NCBI RefSeq assembly: GCF_013376005.1
Contig: NZ_JABMJK010000009.1
Location: forward strand, 124,001 to 188,000
DNA: 64,000 nucleotides
Reading direction: 5' to 3'
Source of the DNA: Duganella sp. SG902
GTDB taxonomy: Bacteria > Pseudomonadota > Gammaproteobacteria > Burkholderiales > Burkholderiaceae_D
The first letter of the stretch is position 1. The number at the start of each line of letters is the position of its first letter. Of the stretch, positions 43,973 through 53,580 are shown piece by piece. Both the position numbers and the translations under genes were made by a program. Below the pieces are notes generated by a model. That model was not told the DNA's origin, made no database searches, and was given only the letters and a program-made list of their open reading frames with translations.

Positions 43973-45625
43973 TCAAGACGCGAGCAGCTCGCGGGCGTGT
44001 TTGCGGGTGGTGGCGGTGATTTCCAGGCCGCCCAGCATGCGGGCGATCTCCTCCACGCGCGATTTGGCGTCCAGCACGTCGATGCGCGAGGCGGTTTTGC
44101 CGTTGTCCAGCGTGCCCTTGGCCACCTGAAAGTGCTGGCCGGCCTGGCTGGCCACCTGCGGCAGGTGCGTCACGCACAGCACTTGCCGCTCCTGCCCCAG
44201 CCGGCGCAGCAAACGCCCCACCACCTCCGCCACGCCGCCGCCGATGCCGCTGTCCACTTCATCGAAGATCAGGGTCGGCACCGTGGTGGCGTTGGAGGTG
44301 ATGACCGAAATCGCCAGCGAGATGCGCGCCAGTTCGCCGCCCGAGGCCACCTTCGCCAGCGGCCGCGCGGCCACACCGGCATGGCCGGCCACCAGGAATT
44401 CCACCTGCTCGACGCCATACGCGGCCGATTCGCACGGATGCAGCGCGACCTCGAAACGGCCGCCGGTCATGTTCAGTTCCTGCATCGCCTTGGTGACCGC
44501 TTCGCCCAGCAGCTTGGCGGCGCGCGCGCGGGTGGCGCTCAGCTTGGACGCCTCGGCCAGGTAGGCCGACTTCAGTTTCTCTTCCTGCTTGCGCAGACCT
44601 TCCAGGTCGGTGGCGTCGGCCAGCTGCGACAAGCGCGTGGCCAGCCTGGCGTGTTCCTGCGGCAGCTCGTCCTCCGGCACGCGGAACTTGCGCGCGGCCG
44701 AATGGATGGCGTCCATGCGCGCCTCGACGCTGCGCAGGCGCGCCGGATCGAGGTCCACGCGATCCAGATAATCATTGAGCGCATACACCGCCTCCTGCAG
44801 CTGGATGCGCGCCAGCTCGATCAGGTCCACGATCGGCTGCAGGCCGCTGTCGATATCGGCCAGCTTGCCCAGCTTCTGGTTCAGCGACGACAGCTGTGAC
44901 AGAATCGGATGATCCTCCGCCTCGGAGATCGCCGCCAGCGCCTCCTGCGCACCTTCCATCAGGCTGGCCGCGTGCGACAGGCGGCTCTGCTCATTGCTGA
45001 CCTCCGCCCACTCGCCCGGCTTGACCGCCAGCTTTTCCAGCTCGTTGACCTGCCACTCCAGCCGCTCGCGCTCATACAGCACGTTGGCGGCGTTGGTCTC
45101 GAACTCCTCCAGCTGCTTGGCCAGCGCGCGCCACGCCTTGTAGGCCGCCGCCACCGCGCGCGCTTCGCCGCCGGCGCCGGCCTGGCCGTCCAGCAGATCG
45201 CGCTGGGCCTCGGTCTTCATCAGCGACTGGTGCGCGTGCTGGCCGTGGATATCGACCAGCAGATCGCCCAGCTCGCGCAGCTGCGCCGCCGTGGCGGCGA
45301 TGCCGTTGATGTAAGCCTTGCTGCGGCCGGCGTTGTCGATCACGCGGCGCAGCAGCGCGCCGCCCTCCTCGACCGCGAATTCATGCGCCACCAGCCACGC
45401 GCGCGCCTGCTCGCTGAGCGCGAAATCGGCCGTGATGTCGGCCTTGGCCGCGCCCTCGCGCACCACGCTGGCGTCGCCGCGGCCGCCCAGCGCCAGCGTC
45501 AGCGCATCGATCAGGATCGATTTGCCGGCTCCGGTCTCGCCGGTGAACACGGTGAAGCCGGCGGAAAATTCCAGTTCTATCGAATCGACGATAACGAAAT
45601 CACGGATGGACAGGGTACGCAGCAT
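43973..45625 (-). CDS. recN: DNA repair protein RecN
   Basis: A 550-residue SMC-like ATPase acting in double-strand break repair. N-terminal SIRDFVIVDSIELEF and Walker A FTGETGAGKSILIDAL (residues about 26-41), central coiled-coil segments, and the C-terminal signature/Walker B region VASGGELARISLAI and TLIFDEVDSGIGG. The ATG at 45625 gives the conserved MLRTLSIRDF start; the frame extends three codons more. It follows nadK by 18 bases, the normal betaproteobacterial order. Confidence 0.95.
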   Translation of the reverse strand: MLRTLSIRDFVIVDSIELEFSAGFTVFTGETGAGKSILIDALTLALGGRGDASVVREGAAKADITADFALSEQARAWLVAHEFAVEEGGALLRRVIDNAGRSKAYINGIAATAAQLRELGDLLVDIHGQHAHQSLMKTEAQRDLLDGQAGAGGEARAVAAAYKAWRALAKQLEEFETNAANVLYERERLEWQVNELEKLAVKPGEWAEVSNEQSRLSHAASLMEGAQEALAAISEAEDHPILSQLSSLNQKLGKLADIDSGLQPIVDLIELARIQLQEAVYALNDYLDRVDLDPARLRSVEARMDAIHSAARKFRVPEDELPQEHARLATRLSQLADATDLEGLRKQEEKLKSAYLAEASKLSATRARAAKLLGEAVTKAMQELNMTGGRFEVALHPCESAAYGVEQVEFLVAGHAGVAARPLAKVASGGELARISLAISVITSNATTVPTLIFDEVDSGIGGGVAEVVGRLLRRLGQERQVLCVTHLPQVASQAGQHFQVAKGTLDNGKTASRIDVLDAKSRVEEIARMLGGLEITATTRKHARELLAS

Positions 45626-45643
45626 GGAGGCCAATGAGTGTGA

Positions 45644-46552
45644 TTAAGCGAGCTTGCCCTCACCGGACGGGTATTCGTTCCAGTGCAGCTTTTCGCGCAG
45701 GGTGTTGTAGTAGCTCCAGCCGTCCGGATGCAGGAAGGTGATCGCGTGCGGCGAGCGCTGGATCACGATGCGGTCCTGCGACTGCAGGCTGGCAAAGGTT
45801 TGCATGTCGAAGTTGACGCTGATGTCGCGCCCGCGCACGATCTCCACCACGATCTCGCTCGATTCCGGCAGCACGATCGGCCGGTTGGACAGCGCGTGCG
45901 GGGCGATCGGCACCATCACGATGCCGCCCAGCGCCGGGTGCAGCAGCGGACCGCCGGCCGACAGCGCGTAGGCGGTGGAGCCGGTCGGGGTGGAGATGAT
46001 CAAACCATCGGAGCGCTGGTTGTACATGAACTGGCCGTCCACATCCACGCGCAGCTCGGCCATGCCGGCGCCGGCGCCGCGCGAGACCACCACGTCGTTG
46101 ACCGCCATGCCGACGTGGATGCTGGCGTCGCCGCGCATCACCCGCCCTTCCAGCAGGGTGCGGCGCTCGGCCTTGTAGCTGCCGCTCAGGATGCGCCCCA
46201 GCGCGTCGTGCATGTCTTCCAGCGGAATGTCGGTCATGAAGCCGAGCCGGCCCTGGTTGATGCCGATCAGCGGCACGTTGAACGGCGCCAGCTGGCGCGC
46301 GATGCCCAGCATGGTGCCGTCGCCGCCCATGACGATGGCGGCATCGCACTCGGCGCCGATGCCGGCCGCGCTCAGCACACGGGCATCGTCCAGTTGCACG
46401 CCCAGATGGGCGGCGGTGGTTTCCTCGAACACCACCTCGTAGCCGCGCTGCTGGAGGAAATCGACCACGCTGCCCACCGATTCGGCGATGCCGTCGGTAT
46501 TCGGGCGCACGACCAGTGCGATAGTGTGGAAAACAGCGTGCGTGGTGGTCAT
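45644..46552 (-). CDS. nadK: NAD kinase
   Basis: A 302-residue enzyme phosphorylating NAD to NADP. The GGDGT motif (IVMGGDGTMLGIAR) and the NDVVVSRG and TPTGSTAYALSAGGPL blocks are present. The ATG at 46552 is chosen over one seven codons upstream. In related genomes hrcA often precedes nadK; here a DUF3667 gene lies upstream instead. Confidence 0.95.
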   Translation of the reverse strand: MTTTHAVFHTIALVVRPNTDGIAESVGSVVDFLQQRGYEVVFEETTAAHLGVQLDDARVLSAAGIGAECDAAIVMGGDGTMLGIARQLAPFNVPLIGINQGRLGFMTDIPLEDMHDALGRILSGSYKAERRTLLEGRVMRGDASIHVGMAVNDVVVSRGAGAGMAELRVDVDGQFMYNQRSDGLIISTPTGSTAYALSAGGPLLHPALGGIVMVPIAPHALSNRPIVLPESSEIVVEIVRGRDISVNFDMQTFASLQSQDRIVIQRSPHAITFLHPDGWSYYNTLREKLHWNEYPSGEGKLA

Positions 46553-46615
46553 AAAAATCTCGGCTTCAAGCAAGGCGCGCCGTCACTGTACATTTAAACA
46601 GTGTCCGGCGCAAGT

Positions 46616-47668
46616 TTAATGGCCGACCGACAGGATGCCCATGCCGGCCGAAACCATCACCGCGAACAACAGCGCGATCATATAGGCCAGCATCAGCGCT
46701 GACCAGCGGACAAAAGTGCCAAGGCGGCCGCTGTGGTACACGCGCCGCATGGCCCAGGGCAGGTAGCCGATCAGCCAGCACCACAGCGCGAACTGCAGCA
46801 GCGGGAAATGCGCCAGCAGGATCACGCAGAACATCAGGAAGGCGAAAGCGTTGGTGTGCAGCGCGAACAGCATGTGCTCGCCGAAGCGGCGCCCCGAGCC
46901 CAGATACAGCACCTTGAGGAACAGCGCAAACACCGGCATCAGGCAGAAGATGGCGTACGGCGCGTAGTGGCTCATGCCATCCTTGAACACCTTGACCTGC
47001 TGCTCCGGCGGCAACTGGTTGAGCGCGTGCCACTGGCGACGCAGCAGCGGCCAGTCGCTCAGCTTGCCGTCGATGTATTCCTCGTTGATGTTCTGGTCGA
47101 CGTTGTCCTTTTCCTCCGGCCTGGCTTCCTGCGCCTTGGCCGCGCGCATCTCGGACTTGGCGTCCTCGGCCGCCATGTCGTTCATCATCTCGGCCACGGC
47201 CTCCTTGGCCGCCGACTGCCCGGCCACCTCCTCCGGCGTCGCCGGCTTGCCGATCCTGGCGCGCTCGGCGGCCACGGTGTCGGCCAGCACGCGCGCCGGC
47301 GCCACCACCTTGGCGGCGGTGGTCTGGCCCTCGATCTTGGCCTCGACGTGGGTGCCGCCGCCGCTGGTCAGCTTGAACAGCGCGAAGAACAGCACGCTGA
47401 AGGTCAGGTACATGCGCAGCGGCTGCACATAGCGCACGCGGCGGCCGCGGATGTATTCGTTGGTCAGCTCGCCCGGCTTGAGGATCAGCAGCCGCAGCGA
47501 GCTCCACAGCTTGCCCTCCAGCGCCACGTAGTGGCCGATGAATTCATGCACGAACTCGCGCGTGCTGGCGTGGTGCAGCACCGCCTCCTGGCCACAGTTG
47601 GAACAGAAATGGCCGCTCAGCGGCGTGTCGCAGTTGGCGCAGTTGTCCAGCTTGGCGTCAGTGCTCAT
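46616..47668 (-). CDS. DUF3667-family membrane protein with N-terminal zinc ribbon
   Basis: A 350-residue protein. The N-terminus has paired cysteines CANCDTPLSGHFCSNCGQ (residues about 10-27), a zinc-ribbon pattern, followed by TREFVHEFIGHYVALEGKLW, and the DUF3667 core GELTNEYIRGRRVRYVQPLRMYL leading into TM1. A charged, Ala/Glu-rich loop of about 120 residues then precedes a block of four or five further membrane segments. The function is unknown. The frame is open 39 codons upstream, but the ATG at 47668 places the zinc ribbon at the usual position. Confidence 0.8.
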   Translation of the reverse strand: MSTDAKLDNCANCDTPLSGHFCSNCGQEAVLHHASTREFVHEFIGHYVALEGKLWSSLRLLILKPGELTNEYIRGRRVRYVQPLRMYLTFSVLFFALFKLTSGGGTHVEAKIEGQTTAAKVVAPARVLADTVAAERARIGKPATPEEVAGQSAAKEAVAEMMNDMAAEDAKSEMRAAKAQEARPEEKDNVDQNINEEYIDGKLSDWPLLRRQWHALNQLPPEQQVKVFKDGMSHYAPYAIFCLMPVFALFLKVLYLGSGRRFGEHMLFALHTNAFAFLMFCVILLAHFPLLQFALWCWLIGYLPWAMRRVYHSGRLGTFVRWSALMLAYMIALLFAVMVSAGMGILSVGH

Positions 47669-47802
47669 GCAGAAAGTCCCGGGAAGAAAAACGTGGTCTA
47701 AATGATAAACGACTTCGCTAAAAAATTGTCGGAATTCAATGTGGCGACCGGCACAAAACCAACTCGCTAAGATGGGCCGCATCAACCCTGATGGAGGCCG
47801 CC

Positions 47803-48045
47803 ATGTTGAAGCAACAACACATCAATACCGACGCCAAGGTCAAGGACGATGGCGTCAAGCGCATGCCGCACGAGCGCGACGAGGCGCCCGACGGCAACGG
47901 CGCCAAGCCGCGCAGCATCATCCGCCAGGCCGCGGCCGATATCGAGAGCGGCATGGTCGACACCGACCTGCACAACCAGCGCGGCGTGCAAAAGCCGCGC
48001 GCGGACGCCGAGGCCAAGCCGCAACCGCACGTCAAGCGCGATTGA
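47803..48045 (+). CDS. Small hydrophilic hypothetical protein
   Basis: An 80-residue, highly charged protein with no hydrophobic segment, starting MLKQQHINTDAKVKDDGVKR. It contains KPRSIIRQAAADIESGMVDT followed by a Lys/Arg-rich C-terminus. I do not recognise the family. Codon positions look genuinely coding, and it precedes the sugar dehydrogenase gene by 11 bases, so they are likely cotranscribed. An ATG four codons upstream is also possible. Confidence 0.65.
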   Translation: MLKQQHINTDAKVKDDGVKRMPHERDEAPDGNGAKPRSIIRQAAADIESGMVDTDLHNQRGVQKPRADAEAKPQPHVKRD

Positions 48046-48056
48046 AAGGACCGTCC

Positions 48057-49367
48057 ATGCGCCGTCACCTCACCCTCTTGCTGGCCGCGCCCGCGCTGGC
48101 GTTGGCCCAGGCCTACCCGCCCGGCTTCGGCCCCAACCCCACGCTGCCGGAACCGGACAAGCAGTTGATCCCCACCGTGAACATCGCCCCGGTCGAGCGC
48201 TGGAGCGGCCAGCAGCAGCCGCTGGCGCCGCCCGGCTTCAGGGTCAGCGCCTACGCCAGCGGGCTCGACCATCCGCGCTGGGTCTACACGCTGCGCAACG
48301 GCGACGTGCTGGTGGCTGAAACCAACGCGCCGCCCAAGCCGGAGGACAGCAAGGGCGTCAAGGGCATGGTGATGAAGGCGGTGCAGAAGAAGGCCGGCGC
48401 GGTGACCGAATCGGCCAACCGCATCACGCTGCTGCGCGGGCTGGACGCCAGCGGCGCGGCGCAAACCCGCACCGTGTTCCTCAAGGGACTGAACTCGCCG
48501 TTCGGCATGGCGCTGGTGGGGCAGTACCTGTACGTGGCCGACACCGACGCCGTGCTGCGCTTCCCCTACCAGGAGGGCGCCACCAGCATCACCGCGCCCG
48601 GCACCAAGGTGATGGACCTGCCGGCCGGCACCCGCAATCACCACTGGACCAAGAACATCATCGCCAGCCCGGACGGCAAGTACCTGTACGCGACGGTGGG
48701 CTCGAACAGCAACGTGGCGGAAAACGGCATGGAGGAGGAACTGGGGCGCGCCGCCATCTGGCAGCTGGACCTGGCCAGCGGCAAGTCGCGCCTGTACGCC
48801 ACCGGCCTGCGCAACCCCAACGGCATGGGCTGGGAACCGACCAGCAAGACCTTGTGGACCGCCGTCAACGAGCGCGACGAGCTGGGCAACGAGCTGGTGC
48901 CCGACTACATGACCTCGGTGAAAGATGGCGGCTTCTACGGCTGGCCCTACAGCTACTATGGTCAGCACGTCGACGCGCGCGTCAAGCCGCCGCAGCCGGC
49001 GATGGTGGCCAAGGCCATCGCGCCCGATTACGCGCTGGGAGCGCACACGGCCTCGCTGGGGCTGGCGTTCTACGAGGGCAAGCTGTTCCCGCAGCCGTAC
49101 CAGGGCGGCGTGTTCATCGGCCAGCACGGCTCGTGGAACCGCAAGCCGCACAGCGGCTACAAGGTGGTGTTCATCCCGTTCAGCGGCGGCAAGCCGTCCG
49201 GGCCGCCGCAGGATTTCCTGACCGGCTTCCTCAACCGCGAGGGCAAGGCGCAGGGCCGGCCGGTGGGCGTGGCGGTCGATGGCCAGGGCGCGCTGCTGGT
49301 GGCGGACGACGTCGGCAACGTGGTGTGGCGGGTGGCGCCGGCGGCAGCGCAATCGGCCAGCCGCTGA
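48057..49367 (+). CDS. PQQ-dependent sugar/sorbosone dehydrogenase-like periplasmic protein
   Basis: A 436-residue exported beta-propeller protein. The N-terminus MRRHLTLLLAAPALALAQA is a Sec signal peptide. The core shows FRVSAYASGLDHPRWVYTL, NGDVLVAETNAP, LRNPNGMGWEP, GFYGWPYSYYG and FIGQHGSWNRKPHSGYKV, the order seen in soluble glucose/sorbosone dehydrogenase-like proteins. Whether it binds PQQ cannot be proved here. The ATG at 48057 follows AAAGGACC. Confidence 0.83.
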   Translation: MRRHLTLLLAAPALALAQAYPPGFGPNPTLPEPDKQLIPTVNIAPVERWSGQQQPLAPPGFRVSAYASGLDHPRWVYTLRNGDVLVAETNAPPKPEDSKGVKGMVMKAVQKKAGAVTESANRITLLRGLDASGAAQTRTVFLKGLNSPFGMALVGQYLYVADTDAVLRFPYQEGATSITAPGTKVMDLPAGTRNHHWTKNIIASPDGKYLYATVGSNSNVAENGMEEELGRAAIWQLDLASGKSRLYATGLRNPNGMGWEPTSKTLWTAVNERDELGNELVPDYMTSVKDGGFYGWPYSYYGQHVDARVKPPQPAMVAKAIAPDYALGAHTASLGLAFYEGKLFPQPYQGGVFIGQHGSWNRKPHSGYKVVFIPFSGGKPSGPPQDFLTGFLNREGKAQGRPVGVAVDGQGALLVADDVGNVVWRVAPAAAQSASR

Positions 49368-49407
49368 TAAAATCCTTGTTTGGTTTTCATACAAACGAGG
49401 ATTTACC

Positions 49408-49815
49408 ATGCGCATCCTGCACACCATGCTGCGAGTTGGCGACTTGCAGCGCTCCATCGATTTCTACACCAAGGTGCTCGGCATGAAGCTGCTGCGCACC
49501 AGCGACAACCCGGAATACAAGTACACGCTGGCCTTCCTCGGCTACGGCTCCAACCCGGACCACGCGGAGCTGGAACTGACCTACAACTACGGCACCACCA
49601 GCTACGACATGGGCACCGCCTACGGCCACATCGCCATCTCGGCCGAGGACATCCACGCCACCGCCGCGGCCGTGAAGGCCAACGGCGGCAACGTCACCCG
49701 CGAACCGGGCCCGGTCAAGGGCGGCACCACCGTGATCGCCTTCGTGACCGACCCGGACGGCTACAAGATCGAACTGATCGAACGCAGCTTCGACGGTCAG
49801 GGCGCCGGGCTGTAA
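49408..49815 (+). CDS. gloA: Lactoylglutathione lyase (glyoxalase I)
   Basis: A 135-residue VOC-fold metalloenzyme converting the methylglyoxal-glutathione hemithioacetal to lactoylglutathione. Motifs RILHTMLRVGDLQRSIDFY, MKLLRTSDNPEYKYTLAFLGY, ELELTYNYG, YGHIAI and DPDGYKIELIE supply the metal ligands His, Glu, His and Glu. Length equals that of E. coli GloA. The ATG at 49408 follows a GAGG site; the longer frame overlaps the preceding gene. Confidence 0.95.
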   Translation: MRILHTMLRVGDLQRSIDFYTKVLGMKLLRTSDNPEYKYTLAFLGYGSNPDHAELELTYNYGTTSYDMGTAYGHIAISAEDIHATAAAVKANGGNVTREPGPVKGGTTVIAFVTDPDGYKIELIERSFDGQGAGL

Positions 49816-49819
49816 GCCT

Positions 49820-50728
49820 TCAGACCGCGGCCGCGCCCAGCGCGGCGCAGGCCGCGATCACGGCCAGGCTGACGAAATCCTTGCTGACGTACAGCAGTGG
49901 ATCCTCGTTGACCTCGCCCCGGAACGACAGCACCCACAAGCGCCCCAGCCACAACATGGCCAGCGGCACGATGCCGTACAACCAGGCTGGATGACGGTAC
50001 AGCTTGAGCACGTTTTCCGAATTAAAGTACAGCATAAAAATCACCACCGACACAAAGGCGCTGTTCATGCCCAGCATGCCGATCGGCGCGCGGTCGGCGG
50101 TGGCGTAGCCGCGTCCCGACGTTTTCTCCTTGCCGACCCGCTCCAGGTTGAACAGTTCGCTGTGCCGCTTGAGCAGCGCCAGTGACAGGAACAGGAAGAA
50201 GGAAAACGCCAGCAGCCAGAACGACGGCTCGATGCGCGTAGCGGCGCAACCACCCAGCACGCGCAAGGTGTGCAGCAGGGCCAGCGTGACGGTGTCCACC
50301 ATCAGCAAGCGCTTGAGCCAGGCCGAGTACGCCACGGTCACACCGAAATACACCGCCACCGCCGCCAGCAGCAGCCAGCCATAGTAGGCGCACAGGCCCA
50401 GCGCAGCCAGCGCCAGCACGGCGCTCACCGTGCGCGCCAGCGAGGCCGGCAGCGCGCCACTGGCGATGGGCCGATGGCGCTTGATGGGGTGATGACGGTC
50501 GTCTTCCGCATCCATCGCATCGTTGAGCAGATAGGCGCTGGAGGCGCACAGGCAGAACGCCGCGAAGGCCAGCAGCGATTGCAGCGCGGTGGCGCCGCTG
50601 ATCGCATGTCCGGCCAGCATGGGGACGAAGACCAACAGGTTTTTCAGCCAGTGGCGCGGCCGCAGTCCCTGCCACAAGGCGCGCGCGGTCGAGGGCTGGC
50701 GGCTGACTTGCAGTTCGACATGGCTCAT
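49820..50728 (-). CDS. UbiA-family prenyltransferase (decaprenyl-phosphate phosphoribosyltransferase-like)
   Basis: A 302-residue polytopic membrane protein of the UbiA superfamily. The first Asp-rich motif is LNDAMDAEDD followed by HHPIKRHRPIASG; the second region LLKRHSELFNLERV lacks the typical ubiquinone-type second DxxxD pattern. This resembles the phosphoribosyl-decaprenol-type group rather than UbiA itself. Its start overlaps by four bases the end of the membrane protein gene, suggesting a shared role in the cell envelope. Confidence 0.75.
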   Translation of the reverse strand: MSHVELQVSRQPSTARALWQGLRPRHWLKNLLVFVPMLAGHAISGATALQSLLAFAAFCLCASSAYLLNDAMDAEDDRHHPIKRHRPIASGALPASLARTVSAVLALAALGLCAYYGWLLLAAVAVYFGVTVAYSAWLKRLLMVDTVTLALLHTLRVLGGCAATRIEPSFWLLAFSFFLFLSLALLKRHSELFNLERVGKEKTSGRGYATADRAPIGMLGMNSAFVSVVIFMLYFNSENVLKLYRHPAWLYGIVPLAMLWLGRLWVLSFRGEVNEDPLLYVSKDFVSLAVIAACAALGAAAV

Positions 50729-51663
50729 GGCGCGCTCTTGCCGCGGTTGGTCAGCCACAGGGCGGCGAACGGAATCAGCATCGGGTACAGGCCCCAAATG
50801 GCGCGGCCGTCCACACGCACGCACAGCGCGGCGTACAGCGGCGGCAGCAACATCAATAACAGCAGCGTTTTCAACGGCCGCAGCGCGGTGGCGCTGGCGG
50901 CAGCCGCGCCGCGCATGCCCAGCAGCGCCAGCGGCACCACCACGCCCACCGCCGTCGCCAGCGAAGCCAGCGAGCGCACGTCACGCAGCGCCGTGACGAC
51001 GGTGTACACGCTGGGCGCCCACACATAGCTGGGCAGGCTGGGAATCAGCCACCAGCGCACCGCCACCATCCAGCCGCCGGCCGCCGCCAGCGCGGCCAGC
51101 CCCGGCAGAATGGCGATGCGGCGCATGACCAGCAGCCACACCAGCAGCAGGATGTTTTCCTCACGCACCGCCGAGCCCAGCATGCCGGCCACGGCCGCCA
51201 GCCATGGCTGGCCGGACAGCACCGCCAGCACGAACGCGGCGCGGGCGCAGATCGAGGCCGGATCGGTCAGCAGGTAGGGCGCGTACCAGAACGTGGGCAC
51301 AGACAAAATCATCAGCAGGCCGGCAATCACGGCGGCGTTGCGGCCGGCTTGCACGCGCAGCATGGTCAGCGCCATCATGATGGCGGTGGCGCTGACGCAC
51401 AGCCAGTTGAACAGGGCAAAGCTCTGGCGGGTGTCGCCGGGGATGGCGGCCGCCAGCGCCGGCGCCAGCAGGCGATACGGGAACGGCGCGCGCAATTCGC
51501 TGGCCGGGATCTCGCCGCGCAGGTAGCGCGCGGTGTTAAAGTAGGCCAGCGAATCCTCAACGGTGCCGCCCCAGCGCCAAATCATGATCAACAGCGCCAG
51601 CGCGGCAAAAGCGCCGGCCATTAGGAAAAATTGCTTGCGGGTGAGTGTTGCGGAGGTAGTCAT
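50725..51663 (-). CDS. Polytopic membrane protein of unknown function
   Basis: A 312-residue protein with about eight hydrophobic segments, the first MAGAFAALALLIMIW near residues 15-29. A periplasmic loop after TM1 contains YFNTARYLRGEI and PYRLLAPALAAAIPGDTRQS, reminiscent of GT-C glycosyltransferase-like proteins, but no DD or DxD catalytic motif is obvious. Translational overlap with the UbiA-family gene suggests they act together. No firm function can be given. Confidence 0.6.
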   Translation of the reverse strand: MTTSATLTRKQFFLMAGAFAALALLIMIWRWGGTVEDSLAYFNTARYLRGEIPASELRAPFPYRLLAPALAAAIPGDTRQSFALFNWLCVSATAIMMALTMLRVQAGRNAAVIAGLLMILSVPTFWYAPYLLTDPASICARAAFVLAVLSGQPWLAAVAGMLGSAVREENILLLVWLLVMRRIAILPGLAALAAAGGWMVAVRWWLIPSLPSYVWAPSVYTVVTALRDVRSLASLATAVGVVVPLALLGMRGAAAASATALRPLKTLLLLMLLPPLYAALCVRVDGRAIWGLYPMLIPFAALWLTNRGKSAP

Positions 51664-51714
51664 GCGGCTTTAACGATTTGCTAACAGCGCCGGATACTAC
51701 CTCCTCTTTGACTT

Positions 51715-52617
51715 TTAGTCCATCGTTGCCGCCGAAGGGCGCAGCAGGTCGGCGATGCCGATGCGTTCGGCGAACTCCACGCGCACCCGCTCGGCCACCT
51801 CGGTCACCGCCGTCACGCCGTCGTCGACAAAGTCGGTGATGGAGCGGAACGGCCGCGTGCCGTGCGGCAGACCGACGATGCGGGCGATGTCGGCCGCCAC
51901 CGCCGCCGGATCGGCCTCCGGCGGCATCAGCTCGCTCAGGCGCGCGCCGACCTGGTCCATCAGGCCGTCGTACACCGCGTAGGCGGCGCTGGTGGCCGCG
52001 TCGGCCGGCTTGCCGGCGTTGGCGAAGTGGTCGGTGCCGGCCGTGAACGCGCCCGGCACCACGATCGAGGTCTCGATGTTGAAGCGCGCCAGCTCAAAGG
52101 CCATGGTCACCGCGATCGAATCCATGGCCGCCTTGGCCGCCGCGTAGGGGCCGAGGAAAGGCGGGAAGCCGCCGCGCGTAGTCGAGCTGCTGACCCACAA
52201 CACCAATCCCTGCTTCTGCGCCCGCATCACCGGCAGCACCGCCTTGTTGACCCGCTGGGTGCCGAGGAAGTTGGTGTCGAACACCTTGCTGATTTCCTCC
52301 GGCGTATAGGCCTCGGTGGGGCCGATCACCAGGTGGCCGGCGTTGTGCACCACCACGTCCAGCCGGCCGCGCTCGGCCATGATGCTGGCGACCGCCGCGT
52401 CGGCCGAGGCCTGCGACAGCACATCCAGTTCCACCGCCCGCACATCGGCGCCGTTGGCGAAGGCCCAGTCGCGCAGCTCGCGCACCCTGGCGGCGTTGCG
52501 GCCGTGGATGTCGCGCATCGAGGCGTACACGGTGTGGCCGGCCAGCGCCAGCGCTTTCACCGACAAGTGGCCGATGCCGGTGCCGGCGCCGGTGACGAGA
52601 ACAATCGATTTGCTCAT
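51715..52617 (-). CDS. Short-chain dehydrogenase/reductase (SDR)
   Basis: A 300-residue Rossmann-fold oxidoreductase with the cofactor motif LVTGAGTGIGHLS near the N-terminus, VVHNAGHLVIGP, and the catalytic YAAAK preceded by the Ser in VSSSTTRGG. The C-terminal extension of about 50 residues is longer than in the minimal SDR. Substrate unknown. It follows the second SDR gene by 12 bases, so the pair is probably one transcript. Confidence 0.85.
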   Translation of the reverse strand: MSKSIVLVTGAGTGIGHLSVKALALAGHTVYASMRDIHGRNAARVRELRDWAFANGADVRAVELDVLSQASADAAVASIMAERGRLDVVVHNAGHLVIGPTEAYTPEEISKVFDTNFLGTQRVNKAVLPVMRAQKQGLVLWVSSSTTRGGFPPFLGPYAAAKAAMDSIAVTMAFELARFNIETSIVVPGAFTAGTDHFANAGKPADAATSAAYAVYDGLMDQVGARLSELMPPEADPAAVAADIARIVGLPHGTRPFRSITDFVDDGVTAVTEVAERVRVEFAERIGIADLLRPSAATMD

Positions 52618-52629
52618 GATGTCCCCTCC

Positions 52630-53364
52630 TTACACCATGCCGCCGTTGGCGCGCAGGGTTTGACCGTTGATCCAGCCGCCGTCCGGGCCGGCCAGGAAGG
52701 ACACGGCGTTGGCGATGTCTTCCGGCAAGCCGAGGCGCTCCAGCGGCGGCATCTTGGCCAGGCGCTCGATCAGCTCCGGCGTTTTACCGTCGAGGAACAA
52801 GGCGGTGGCGGTGGGGCCTGGCGCCACGGCGTTGACGGTGATGTTCTTGCCGCGCAACTCCTTGGCCAGGATGCTGGTCATGGCTTCGATGCCGGCCTTG
52901 GTGGCGACATAGGCCGAGTAGCCGGGCAGCAGCGTGCCGACCAGGCTGGACGAGAAATTGATGATGCGGCCGCCCTGCGCCAGCTTGCTGGCGGCCTCGC
53001 GCATGGTGTTGAAGCTGCCCTTGAGGTTGACGGCCACCAGGCGGTCGAAGGTGTCGTCGTCGGTGGCGGACAGCTGCGGCAAGTGCGGCGGCATGATGCC
53101 GGCGTTGTTGACCAGCACGTCCACCCGGCCCAGCTGGGCGATGGTCTGGTCAAACAGGCGGCGCACGTCGGCGCTGCTGGCGACGTCGGCCTGGATGGCG
53201 ATGGCGCGGCCGCCGTCGGCGTGGATGGCGGCGGCGACCTTGTCGGCCTCGGCGGCGTTGCCGGCGTAGTTGACCACCACGGCAAAGCCGTCCTTGGCCA
53301 GGCGTTGGGCGATGGCGGCGCCGATGCCGCGCGATGCGCCGGTGACGATAGCGACTTGTTTCAT
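52630..53364 (-). CDS. Short-chain dehydrogenase/reductase (SDR)
   Basis: A 244-residue classical SDR: cofactor motif IVTGASRGIGAAIAQ, VNNAGIM, and the catalytic Ser-Tyr-Lys in NFSSSLVG and YVATK. It is a FabG-like 3-oxoacyl/ketone reductase type, but the substrate is not readable. The frame is open 31 codons upstream; the ATG at 53364 gives MKQVAIVTGAS, the normal SDR start, with AAGGAGC upstream. No regulator gene adjoins the pair. Confidence 0.85.
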   Translation of the reverse strand: MKQVAIVTGASRGIGAAIAQRLAKDGFAVVVNYAGNAAEADKVAAAIHADGGRAIAIQADVASSADVRRLFDQTIAQLGRVDVLVNNAGIMPPHLPQLSATDDDTFDRLVAVNLKGSFNTMREAASKLAQGGRIINFSSSLVGTLLPGYSAYVATKAGIEAMTSILAKELRGKNITVNAVAPGPTATALFLDGKTPELIERLAKMPPLERLGLPEDIANAVSFLAGPDGGWINGQTLRANGGMV

Positions 53365-53480
53365 GGTCTTGCTCCTTCGTTGTGTTGGTGACGATGGAGC
53401 TAGTATCCGCCCGCACAAGAATGGAATAAATCCATGAAAATTGCTATCACTATGCAATTTTCGCTAATAATCCACGTAAA

Positions 53481-53569
53481 CGTCGTTCCGGCGAAGGCCG
53501 GAACCCATGGAACGCGAGCGCCAGGACAGCGCAAGCCTTGCATGGGTTCCGGCTTTCGCCGGAACGACG
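53481..53569. repeat. Paired palindromic repeat (REP/BIME-like), copy 3
   Basis: Left unit CGTCGTTCCGGCGAAGGCCG continuing to CCCATGG (53481-53510) and its inverted partner ending CGACG (53540-53569). Each unit forms its own hairpin, GTTCCGGC/GCCGGAAC. It differs in stem bases from copies 1 and 2 but keeps the CGTC...CCATG frame. It sits between the tolC end and the SDR start. Confidence 0.85.
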
Positions 53570-53580
53570 GTGACTCGGGA